Below are positions 1-5,399 of a stretch of 8,516 bases of DNA, piece by piece. A program made the translations under genes and the position numbers. Origin of the DNA: Candidatus Dormiibacterota bacterium (GTDB lineage: Bacteria; Chloroflexota; Dormibacteria; UBA8260; Bog-877). The first letter of the stretch is position 1, and every line of letters begins with the position of its first letter. The stretch spans positions 1 through 8,516 of the forward strand of contig PLTL01000314.1 of the NCBI GenBank assembly GCA_003164475.1, written 5' to 3'. The notes beneath the pieces were generated by a model that saw nothing but the letters and a program-made list of their open reading frames with translations, did no database searches and was not told the DNA's origin.

Positions 1-200
1 GTCGTGAATGTCGAGATCGAGCCGTCGCTCCTTTCAAGCGCCAGGCGCAGTGGCACTCCGCCCACGGCCGAAGCGAGCTCGCGATACCGTCGATTGAACA
101 AAGAGGCCGGTAGAAAACCCCGATCGAGGGGCGCGACAACGGCGGGATTGACCTCGATACCCGCGACTTGCAGACTCAATTTTGGTGCTGCTCCAAGCAT
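1..200 (-). CDS. Unidentified protein, N-terminal part only (runs off the left edge)
   Basis: An open frame on the minus strand begins at ATG (200-198) and stays open to base 1, giving about 66 residues starting MLGAAPKLSLQVAGIEV and later containing LFNRRYRELA and GGVPLRLALERSDGS. It reads like real protein: alternating hydrophobic strands, balanced charge, and no Arg/Pro/Gly excess of the sort that antisense frames show here. A weak purine-rich stretch (GGGGA) lies about 7 nt upstream of the ATG. Its start overlaps the end of the ROK-kinase remnant by 25 bp. Third codon positions are visibly less GC-rich (AAA, TTG, AGT, CAA, AAT, TTT, CTA, TCT) than in the transporter genes, which suggests a different history. 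I do not recognise the family with confidence; an N-terminal extension of a ROK-like sugar kinase is one weak possibility. Function is left open. Confidence 0.5.
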   Translation of the reverse strand, partial: MLGAAPKLSLQVAGIEVNPAVVAPLDRGFLPASLFNRRYRELASAVGGVPLRLALERSDGSISTFT

Positions 201-424
201 GGTTCGTCCCCATCGGGATCACCCAGACCCCCCCTCGGGCACAGAGGCGGCACGTGGGCCAAACGGGGCGGCGGCGTTGACATGAAGCCTCGCGGTGCGC
301 TGGCTGGTGGGAGCGGTGCCGCGGCCGCCGCCACCAGGGCACCCTTGATCGAGCGGCCGCCGACGTCGATGGCGATGACGGCGGGGGCCTCGGCGAGCGC
401 GGCGAGGGAGGCCTCAGTCGCCAA
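176..424 (-). pseudogene. ROK-family sugar kinase, 5' remnant (82 codons)
   Basis: From TTG (424-422) this frame reads [20 protein letters not shown] and then VGGRSIKGALV. The IDVGGxSIKGALV stretch at about residues 16-28 is the phosphate-binding first strand-loop-strand of ROK kinases, the family of glucokinase and N-acetylglucosamine kinase, which phosphorylate imported sugar with ATP. After about residue 35 the sequence degenerates into Pro/Ala/Arg-rich text and stops at 178-176. An intact ROK protein has about 300 residues with a DxGxxxxGE catalytic motif and a zinc CxCGxxGCxE motif, none of which is present. A GGAGAG ribosome-binding site sits 6 nt before the TTG, and the start overlaps the ATPase stop codon, so it was probably the next gene of the importer operon. 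A run of seven G (minus strand; 234-228) lies in the tail, but shifting frame there does not restore kinase sequence. It is most likely a truncated, non-functional GlcNAc kinase gene. Confidence 0.55.
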
Positions 425-1520
425 GCCGCTCTCCGGTTGCCGGATTGAAGACGTGGGCCTCTCCGACCCGGACCGCCAGCACGATGCGATCCCCGACCGT
501 GGGCAGGCGACGGGTGTCGGCCAGGGCCACCAGCCGGAGCGCGGAGGAGCCGCCAGGGGCGTCGACGTGGACCCAAGCATCGGCGCCGGTGTCCTCGACC
601 AGGTGCACGGCGCCGCTCAATAGGGTCGCCCCGTCGCCTCCGCCGTCGAGCGCCCGGGAGAGGGACTCGGGGCGCAGCCCCAGGACCACCTCCGAAAGCC
701 CCGCCTGGCGCGCCGCCGCCGCCGCCGCACCGGGCAGCGGGATGCCGACCTCGCCGGCACGGGCGGCGGTTCCGTCGAACGGCAGCCGGTCCAGGTTCAT
801 CGCCGGCGATCCGACGAAGCCGGCCACGAAGACGTTGCAGGGGTGCTCGTAGAGCCGGCGCGGGGTGTCGCACTGCTGCAGCCGGCCCTCGCGAAGCACG
901 GCCACCCGGTGGCCGAGGGTCATCGCCTCCACCTGGTCGTGGGTGACGTAGACGGTGGTGACCCCGAGGCGCAGCTGCAGGGCGGCGATCTCGGCCCGGG
1001 TCTGGACCCGCAGCTTGGCGTCCAGGTTGGAGAGCGGCTCGTCCATGAGGAAGGCCTGGGGCTGGCGGACGATCGCACGGCCCATGGCCACGCGCTGCCG
1101 CTGGCCCCCGGAGAGCTGCCCGGGTCGCCGGTCGAGCAACGGCTCGATTTCGAGGAGGCGAGCAGCCTCCTGGACGCGCAGCTCGCGCTCCGCCTTCGGC
1201 ACCCGCTGCTGCTTGAGCGGGAAGGCGAGGTTGCCCCGGATCGTGAGGTGCGGATAGAGGGCATAGCTCTGGAAGACCATGGCGATGTCGCGGGCCTTGG
1301 GCTGCATGCCGGTGACCACCCGGCCGCCGATCAGGACCTCGCCGCTGTGCACCACCTCCAAGCCGGCGAGCATGCGCAGCGCCGTGGACTTCCCCGATCC
1401 CGAGGGACCCACCAGGACCATCAGCTCGCCGTCCTCGATCTCCAAGTTCAGGTCGTCGACCGCCGGGGAGGACATCCCCCGGTAGACGCAGGTCGCGTGC
1501 TGGTATTCGACAGTGGCCAT
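414..1520 (-). CDS. Carbohydrate ABC importer ATPase, MsiK/UgpC/MalK type
   Basis: This 368-residue protein is the ATP-hydrolysing subunit of a sugar importer and acts as a dimer on the cytoplasmic face of the two permeases. All nucleotide-binding motifs are intact: Walker [10 protein letters not shown] (38-46), Q-loop VFQSYALYP (Q84), signature LSGGQ (136-140), Walker B AFLMDEP (D160/E161), D-loop SNLD (164-167) and switch histidine in VTHDQVEAM (H194). The last roughly 130 residues match in length and sequence the OB/TOBE regulatory domain of the MalK/UgpC/MsiK class. The length is normal for the family. The ATG at 1520 is preceded by GAGGAG about 11 nt upstream. It lies 44 bp after the second permease and is presumably co-transcribed. 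In Streptomyces the ATPase MsiK is encoded apart and shared by several importers; here it sits within the cluster, so it may be dedicated. Substrate cannot be read from this subunit. Confidence 0.95.
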   Translation of the reverse strand: MATVEYQHATCVYRGMSSPAVDDLNLEIEDGELMVLVGPSGSGKSTALRMLAGLEVVHSGEVLIGGRVVTGMQPKARDIAMVFQSYALYPHLTIRGNLAFPLKQQRVPKAERELRVQEAARLLEIEPLLDRRPGQLSGGQRQRVAMGRAIVRQPQAFLMDEPLSNLDAKLRVQTRAEIAALQLRLGVTTVYVTHDQVEAMTLGHRVAVLREGRLQQCDTPRRLYEHPCNVFVAGFVGSPAMNLDRLPFDGTAARAGEVGIPLPGAAAAAARQAGLSEVVLGLRPESLSRALDGGGDGATLLSGAVHLVEDTGADAWVHVDAPGGSSALRLVALADTRRLPTVGDRIVLAVRVGEAHVFNPATGERLGD

Positions 1521-1564
1521 GACGCTGGAGGCTCCTCGCTAGTGGCTTCGCGGATGCGGCGGGA

Positions 1565-2464
1565 TCATCCCTTGACCGCCCCCGCGGTCAGCCCGGCCAT
1601 CATCCGCCGCTGGATGATGAGGAAGAAGATCAGCACCGGGAGGGTGTAGAGGACGGAGCCGGCGAATATCGCGTTCCACTGGACCTGCGCCGTGGGGGTG
1701 ATGAACTCCTCCAGCCAGACCGGGAGGGTCCAGTTGTTGCCGTTCGCCGCCAAGATCGTGGTGGCGTAGACGAGCTCGTTCCAGGCCGAGATGAAGCCGA
1801 AGATCGCGGTCGCCACCAGCCCGGGGGCGATGAGCGGGAAGACCACCGTCATAAAGGCTTTGACGCGGGAGCAGCCATCAGTGAGGGCCGCCTCCTCCAC
1901 CTCCTTGGGCACCGACACGACGAAGCCGCGCAGCATCCAGATGGTGAAGGGGAGGACGGGAGCGATGTAGACCAGGATGAGGCCGGGGATGTTGAGCAGG
2001 TTAAATTGGTTGAGGTAGACGTACATGGGGATCAGGAGCCCCCCGAAGGGGATCATCTGGACCCCGATCAGCATCACCAGCAGGCTGGCGCGACCGCGGA
2101 AGCGGTACCTGGCCACGGCCATGGCGGCACCCACCGAGAGCACCATGGCGATGGCGACCGAGGCGCAGGTGACCTCCAGGCTGTCGAACAGGTGCTCCAC
2201 GAAGTTTCCTGCGAAGGCCTCCTGATAGCCCAGCGCCGAGAAGGGGGCGGGCCACCACGTCGGGGGCGAGGTGATCAGGTCGGAGTTGAGCTTGAACGAG
2301 CCCGACACCATCCAGTACACCGGGAAGAGCCAGAGCAGGGCGGCGATCACGGCGAGAGCGCTGAAGGGAGCGGTGTGGCGGTGCCGGCCTCGGCGCAGGG
2401 CGCGCCTCGGTGCCTCCGTCACCACGACGGTGCTCGACCCGCTGACGGCGGTGGTGCCGCTCAC
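1565..2464 (-). CDS. Sugar ABC importer permease, MalG/DasC-like
   Basis: This 299-residue inner-membrane protein is the second permease of the importer. It has a basic N-terminal tail (RRALRRGRHRH, 20-30), a first membrane segment at about 34-54, and five more hydrophobic segments. The EAA loop that docks on the ATPase is clear at about 188-212 (EVEEAALTDGCSR followed by VFPLIAPG). The short cytoplasmic tail ending RRMMAGLTAGAVKG is typical of MalG-type subunits. The start is GTG (2464-2462), forming a GTGA overlap with the TGA of the preceding permease, so translation is probably coupled. The ribosome-binding site is poor (GGGGG), which fits reinitiation. The partner permease, binding protein and ATPase are adjacent, giving a complete CUT1-type importer. 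DasC/NgcG-type function (chitobiose/GlcNAc) is inferred from the operators and neighbouring hexosaminidases, not from the permease itself. Confidence 0.93.
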   Translation of the reverse strand: MSGTTAVSGSSTVVVTEAPRRALRRGRHRHTAPFSALAVIAALLWLFPVYWMVSGSFKLNSDLITSPPTWWPAPFSALGYQEAFAGNFVEHLFDSLEVTCASVAIAMVLSVGAAMAVARYRFRGRASLLVMLIGVQMIPFGGLLIPMYVYLNQFNLLNIPGLILVYIAPVLPFTIWMLRGFVVSVPKEVEEAALTDGCSRVKAFMTVVFPLIAPGLVATAIFGFISAWNELVYATTILAANGNNWTLPVWLEEFITPTAQVQWNAIFAGSVLYTLPVLIFFLIIQRRMMAGLTAGAVKG

Positions 2465-3462
2465 ATCGCCCCCGTGCTCTTCACCATCTGCCGGACGGCG
2501 AAGAAGGTGACGATGCCGATCAGGACGGTCGCGACAACCCCCGCCGCGGCGCCCTCGCCGAACTTGGCCTGGCCGATTCCGACCTGGAAGATGAACACCC
2601 CCAGGGTCGTGTTATTGCCGATCCCACCCGCCCGATCCACGATATACACCTGATTGAAGACCCCGGCGTCCCATATCACCGACAGGACGGTGAGCAGCAT
2701 GAGGATGGGGAGGAGCAGGGGGACGGTGACCAGGCGCATCTGCGCGAGGAAGCTGGCCCCGTCCACCCGGGCCGCCTCGTAGAGCTCCTCGGGGATCTGG
2801 AGCAGCCCGGCGAAGAGGGCGAGGGCGACGAAGGGGACCGCTCCCCATATCACCATGATGGCCGCCATCGTGAGCTGGACCTGGCCGTTGGCGAACCAGT
2901 CGTGCTGGGCGTTGGGGAAGTTGATGTGCAGGCCGCTCAGCAGCCAGGCGATCGGCCCGTAGGCGCCGTCGAAGAGTTGGATGAAGACCTCCGTGGAGGC
3001 GACCTGGGGAATCGCCCAGCACACCACCAGGCTCACCGAGAGGAAGACCTGGGCCCGGCGGCTGGCCCGCCGCATCAGCAGGGCCAGGGCGAGACCGATG
3101 ATGAGGGTGCCCCCGACCGTGGAGATGGTGAAGAGGAGGGTCTGGTACAGGACCGCGAGCAGGCCCCCCGTGGTCACCAGGTCCACGTAGTTGGTGAACC
3201 CGGTCCACGCGCCGGGGATGCCCTGGATCAGGTTGAAGGATGTGTAGTGCTGAAAGGATTCGAGGACGCTGACAACCAGTGGCGCCCCGATGACGAGGCC
3301 AATCGCCAGGAGCGCCGGGCCGGACAGGCTGTAGGGGAGCCAGCCCGGCACCAGCCGGCGCTGCCTCTGCGGGGTGCCCCCGGCCGGCGGCGCCCCCCGC
3401 CCCCGGGGGAAGACAGAGAAGCGCCGCCGAGACGTGGCTGGCGTTGTCTCGACGGCGCTCAT
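2461..3462 (-). CDS. Sugar ABC importer permease, MalF/DasB-like
   Basis: This 333-residue protein is the first membrane subunit of the importer. The N-terminal roughly 40 residues are Arg/Pro-rich and cytoplasmic, followed by a membrane segment at about 46-67 and further segments near 106-129, 137-158, 197-221, 248-270 and 300-323. The EAA coupling loop is at about 226-250 (EELYEAARVDGASF followed by VTVPLLLPIL). The overall layout is that of MalF/UgpA/DasB proteins without the large MalF periplasmic insertion. The start ATG (3462-3460) has only a weak upstream AGGA, 45 bp after the binding-protein stop. Lower translation than the binding protein is expected, as is usual in such operons. The end overlaps the next permease by 4 bp. 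Substrate is inferred only from context. Confidence 0.93.
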   Translation of the reverse strand: MSAVETTPATSRRRFSVFPRGRGAPPAGGTPQRQRRLVPGWLPYSLSGPALLAIGLVIGAPLVVSVLESFQHYTSFNLIQGIPGAWTGFTNYVDLVTTGGLLAVLYQTLLFTISTVGGTLIIGLALALLMRRASRRAQVFLSVSLVVCWAIPQVASTEVFIQLFDGAYGPIAWLLSGLHINFPNAQHDWFANGQVQLTMAAIMVIWGAVPFVALALFAGLLQIPEELYEAARVDGASFLAQMRLVTVPLLLPILMLLTVLSVIWDAGVFNQVYIVDRAGGIGNNTTLGVFIFQVGIGQAKFGEGAAAGVVATVLIGIVTFFAVRQMVKSTGAM

Positions 3463-3507
3463 GTTTCAGGTCGATCCTAAGTCCTTCGGGTCAGCCCTGC
3501 TTCAGTG

Positions 3508-4917
3508 CTATGCGCCTGGATTCAGGGCCGTCTTCAGCGCCGTGTCGGCAGTCGACGTTGCGCTCGCTATCGATGCGTTGCCGGTCATGATGCTTCCGAG
3601 CATGTCGGTGTAGATGTTGTCGCTCTCGGCCGTGGACTCACCGGGGCTTTCGGGGGTGAACCAGCTGTTCGAGGCGGCGTTGATCGCGACCTCGTTCGCA
3701 GCGTTGCCCGCCGCAGCAACAGAGAAGAGGCTGGTGGTGTTGGGGATGGTCCCTGGAGCGTCCGACTCCCAGGTCGTCAACTCCGCGGTGGAGGTGATGT
3801 ACTGGATGAACTTGACCGCTGCCGCCTTGTCCCCGCTGCTGGCCCTCTCGGCCACGCCGATGTCGGAGCCGCCCAGGAAGACGGGTGCCGGGCCACTCAC
3901 GCCGGGCTGCGGAAACACCGACCAGTCGCTGGCCGAGTTGTAGGGGGCCGCGGCCGCACCCTGGACCACACCGAGCTCCCAGGAGGACTCGATGGCCATG
4001 GCACTCGTCCCGTTCTCTAGCGCGGTCGCGAAGTTGTCGCTCTGCTGCTCGGCGGGGGCGCAGGTGGAGATCTTGTTGTACAGGTTCTGGATTGTGCTCA
4101 GCTCCGTCTGGTTGGACGAGGACCCGAGGGTCGGGGTCCACGTGCCGTTGGCATAGGTGGCGATGGGGTCGGCCGCTGACGGGGTGCCGGCGTCAGCGGA
4201 GGCGAGAAAGCCGAAGATCTGGTACCAGTCCTCACCGCCGAGGTAGAGGGCGCAGAAGTTCTTGGTGCTCGAGAACGTGCTGTCGAGCGTCTCGCCGTCG
4301 GTGAGCAGCTGGCTGACGGTGGTCGGCACACTGGTGATGCCGGCCTTCTGGAACATCGCGGTGTTGTAGACGACGTCGCGGTCACCGGCGAGCAGGGGCA
4401 CGGCGTACAGCGTGTTGTTGTAGGTGGAGGACTCCTTGAGTCCGGTCAGCCAGGTGCTCTGGTTGGGGAAGGTGTCGGAGCTAAGGTCGACAAGGCCTCC
4501 GGCGGCGGCGAACCCGGGCACGTAAGTGTTGCCCATGTCGATCACGGCCGGGGGGTTGCTGCTCCCCATCGCGTCGAGCTCCTGTGTCGGTTGGTTGCCC
4601 CACACCTGGCACGTGACGGTGACGGTCCAGCCGGGGTGCAGCTTCTGGAAGCCGTTGACCCATTGGCCCGTAACGGTCGAGCCCGACCCCGCCGTCGCGT
4701 TACAGCTCTGTCCGGTTCCGGACCCGGTCAGCTGGACGGGGGCGTCACCGGCCATCATCCAGACATTCAGAGTCCCCGAGCTGGGCATCGAGGTCGAGGA
4801 CGAAGAGGAGGCCGACGTCGAAGTCCCAGAGGTCGAGGATCCGCAGGCGGCGACCCCTGCCGCGAGGGCCACCGCGAAAGCGGCGGTGGCAAAGTCGAAG
4901 TACCGATGGTGTCTCAA
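3508..4917 (-). CDS. Extracellular sugar-binding lipoprotein of the ABC importer (DasA/NgcE-like)
   Basis: This 469-residue family 1 solute-binding protein captures the sugar outside the membrane and delivers it to the two permeases. It has a lipoprotein signal: basic start (MRHHRYF), hydrophobic core, lipobox VAAC with C25, then a Ser/Thr-rich tether to about residue 48. The mature part shows typical traits: GTLNVWMMAGD (first strand), a central YAVPLLAGDRDVVYNTAMF segment, the NGTSAMAIESSWELG region, and GGSDIGVAERASSGDKAAAV near the C-terminal helices. Four further cysteines (C72, C103 and two in NFCALYLGG and STCAPAE) could form disulfides. The start is TTG (4917-4915), supported by GGAGAAGG about 4 nt upstream; no nearby ATG preserves the signal peptide. 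It is the first gene behind a perfect dre palindrome 49 bp upstream, so GlcNAc/DasR-type control and a chito-oligosaccharide ligand are likely but not proven. Confidence 0.92.
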   Translation of the reverse strand: MRHHRYFDFATAAFAVALAAGVAACGSSTSGTSTSASSSSSTSMPSSGTLNVWMMAGDAPVQLTGSGTGQSCNATAGSGSTVTGQWVNGFQKLHPGWTVTVTCQVWGNQPTQELDAMGSSNPPAVIDMGNTYVPGFAAAGGLVDLSSDTFPNQSTWLTGLKESSTYNNTLYAVPLLAGDRDVVYNTAMFQKAGITSVPTTVSQLLTDGETLDSTFSSTKNFCALYLGGEDWYQIFGFLASADAGTPSAADPIATYANGTWTPTLGSSSNQTELSTIQNLYNKISTCAPAEQQSDNFATALENGTSAMAIESSWELGVVQGAAAAPYNSASDWSVFPQPGVSGPAPVFLGGSDIGVAERASSGDKAAAVKFIQYITSTAELTTWESDAPGTIPNTTSLFSVAAAGNAANEVAINAASNSWFTPESPGESTAESDNIYTDMLGSIMTGNASIASATSTADTALKTALNPGA

Positions 4918-4965
4918 CCTACCTTCTCCATGTGGTATCGGGTTGCTCAGCCGCTGCTCTCAGCG

Positions 4966-4983
4966 TACTGGTCTAGACCAGTA
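4966..4983. promoter_or_regulatory. DasR-type operator (dre1), perfect 18-bp palindrome
   Basis: The sequence TACTGGTCTAGACCAGTA is identical to its own reverse complement over 18 bp. Its core TGGTCTAGACCA is that of the known DasR-responsive element (dre). DasR is a GntR/HutC-family repressor of chitin and GlcNAc genes whose DNA binding is released by glucosamine-6-phosphate. The site lies 49 bp upstream of the binding-protein start codon and at the predicted transcription start, fitting repression of the importer. A GntR relative of the NagR type could use the same site. Confidence 0.85.
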
Positions 4984-4988
4984 TGCGC

Positions 4989-5018
4989 AGGATGCCACAG
5001 CCCAGACGCCGATGTCAA
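4989..5018 (-). promoter_or_regulatory. Putative promoter of the ABC importer operon
   Basis: Read on the minus strand, a perfect TTGACA (5018-5013) is followed after 18 bp by CATCCT (4994-4989), a weak -10 that matches TATAAT at three positions. The predicted transcription start is near 4982, exactly at the edge of the dre palindrome, so repressor binding would block initiation. The -35 is convincing; the -10 is weak, and CATACT (4985-4980), overlapping the dre, is an alternative with no good -35. Confidence 0.4.
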
Positions 5019-5037
5019 TCATCCGCCGGTATGATTG
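5016..5037. promoter_or_regulatory. 7-8-7 inverted repeat, candidate second operator
   Basis: CAATCAT (5016-5022) and ATGATTG (5031-5037) are perfect inverted copies with an 8-bp GC-rich spacer. The left arm overlaps the -35 hexamer of the minus-strand promoter, and the centre is 52 bp (about five helical turns) from the dre1 centre. AT-rich arms stand out against the GC-rich surroundings. It may be an operator for another regulator; no family is assigned. Confidence 0.3.
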
Positions 5038-5050
5038 TCCGACTCGCCGC

Positions 5051-5084
5051 GCGGGCCCTCCCCTCAATTTGGCGGGGAGCCCGC
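5051..5084. other. GC-rich imperfect hairpin between the divergent promoters
   Basis: GCGGGCCCTCCCC (5051-5063) can pair with GGGGAGCCCGC (5074-5084), leaving a two-C bulge and a 10-nt loop. No T-run follows on either strand. It lies upstream of both predicted transcription starts, so it is probably not transcribed from them. It could insulate the two promoters or terminate an upstream transcript; it may also be chance in GC-rich DNA. Confidence 0.3.
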
Positions 5085-5110
5085 CCGCGCCCGCGGCAGC
5101 CGGGCGCACC

Positions 5111-5140
5111 TTGTCAAGCCGCCCGGCTTCGTCGCAGAAT
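5111..5140 (+). promoter_or_regulatory. Putative promoter of the nagA-remnant/GH20 operon
   Basis: TTGTCA (5111-5116; one mismatch to TTGACA) is followed after 18 bp by CAGAAT (5135-5140; two mismatches to TATAAT). The predicted start falls near 5147, in the middle of dre2, mirroring the arrangement on the other strand. The hexamers are plausible but imperfect. Confidence 0.4.
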
Positions 5141-5153
5141 GGTCTAGACCAGT
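5138..5153. promoter_or_regulatory. DasR-type operator (dre2)
   Basis: AATGGTCTAGACCAGT matches dre1 at 15 of 16 positions; the single difference (A for C at the second base) breaks one pair of the palindrome. The flanking AT of CAGTAT is also shared with dre1. Its centre is 171 bp from that of dre1, and it lies 30 bp upstream of the rightward start codon, covering the predicted transcription start. This puts the hexosaminidase genes under the same regulator as the importer. Confidence 0.82.
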
Positions 5154-5173
5154 ATCTCCGTCCCGCCGTCATC

Positions 5174-5180
5174 AGGAGGT
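5174..5180 (+). promoter_or_regulatory. Strong ribosome-binding site of the nagA-derived reading frame
   Basis: AGGAGGT is a full Shine-Dalgarno sequence three bases before ATG 5184. Its preservation in front of a frame with no catalytic core is notable. It is the first strong ribosome-binding site of the rightward transcript and decides the start at 5184. Confidence 0.7.
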
Positions 5181-5183
5181 TCA

Positions 5184-5399
5184 ATGCGTCTGGGAGTTGC
5201 GGCCGTCCAGGTGGATGGCCATGGAGCCTCCCTGGAGACGGCCCCGGGCGCCGCCAGCCGGGTCCGGGCCCGCCCGATCCGCCGGCCCGACCTTGGGGAG
5301 CTGCGTACGGGGGCGACCGCGGATGTCGTGGTCCTCGATGACTCTGTCCAGGTGCAGCGGACGCTGGTCGGAGGCGAGGAGGTGTGGCCGCGCGGGTGA
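5184..5399 (+). CDS. 71-residue frame derived from GlcNAc-6-phosphate deacetylase (NagA): N-terminus joined to C-terminus
   Basis: The first dozen residues (MRLGVAAVQVDG) look like the start of an actinobacterial NagA. From about residue 33 the frame reads PDLGELRTGATADVVVLDD and then VQRTLVGGEEVW, the characteristic NagA/amidohydrolase C-terminal strand region. Intact NagA has about 380 residues and removes the acetyl group of GlcNAc-6-phosphate through a metal-binding TIM barrel. All barrel and metal ligands (HxH, Glu, two His, Asp) are missing, so deacetylase activity is not possible. The simplest reading is an in-frame internal deletion. Start, ribosome-binding site and stop are intact and dre2 lies 30 bp upstream, so it should still be translated. 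Its TGA overlaps the GTG of the GH20 gene, so it could act as a leader that couples translation. It could also be a plain relic. Confidence 0.6.
   Translation: MRLGVAAVQVDGHGASLETAPGAASRVRARPIRRPDLGELRTGATADVVVLDDSVQVQRTLVGGEEVWPRG

Noticed and set aside
34..873. 279-codon minus-strand frame overlapping the ATPase end and the kinase remnant
   Set aside because: Extreme Arg/Pro/Gly content and out of frame with the real ATPase; it only bridges genes by chance.
843..1649. 268-codon plus-strand frame opposite the ATPase gene
   Set aside because: Antisense to intact Walker and signature motifs; composition is Leu/Gly/His/Asp-biased without domain character.
2006..2653. 215-codon plus-strand frame over the two permeases
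   Set aside because: Antisense to clear membrane proteins, giving hydrophilic Glu/Gly/His-rich text typical of the complement of membrane-protein codons.
3463..3507. Possible terminator or attenuator between the binding-protein and permease genes
   Set aside because: Only a few-base GATC-centred symmetry is present, with no stable stem and no T-run.
4526..5341. 271-codon plus-strand frame running from inside the binding-protein gene across the control region
   Set aside because: It crosses both operators and the promoter region, is antisense to the lipoprotein signal, and has no ribosome-binding site or domain.
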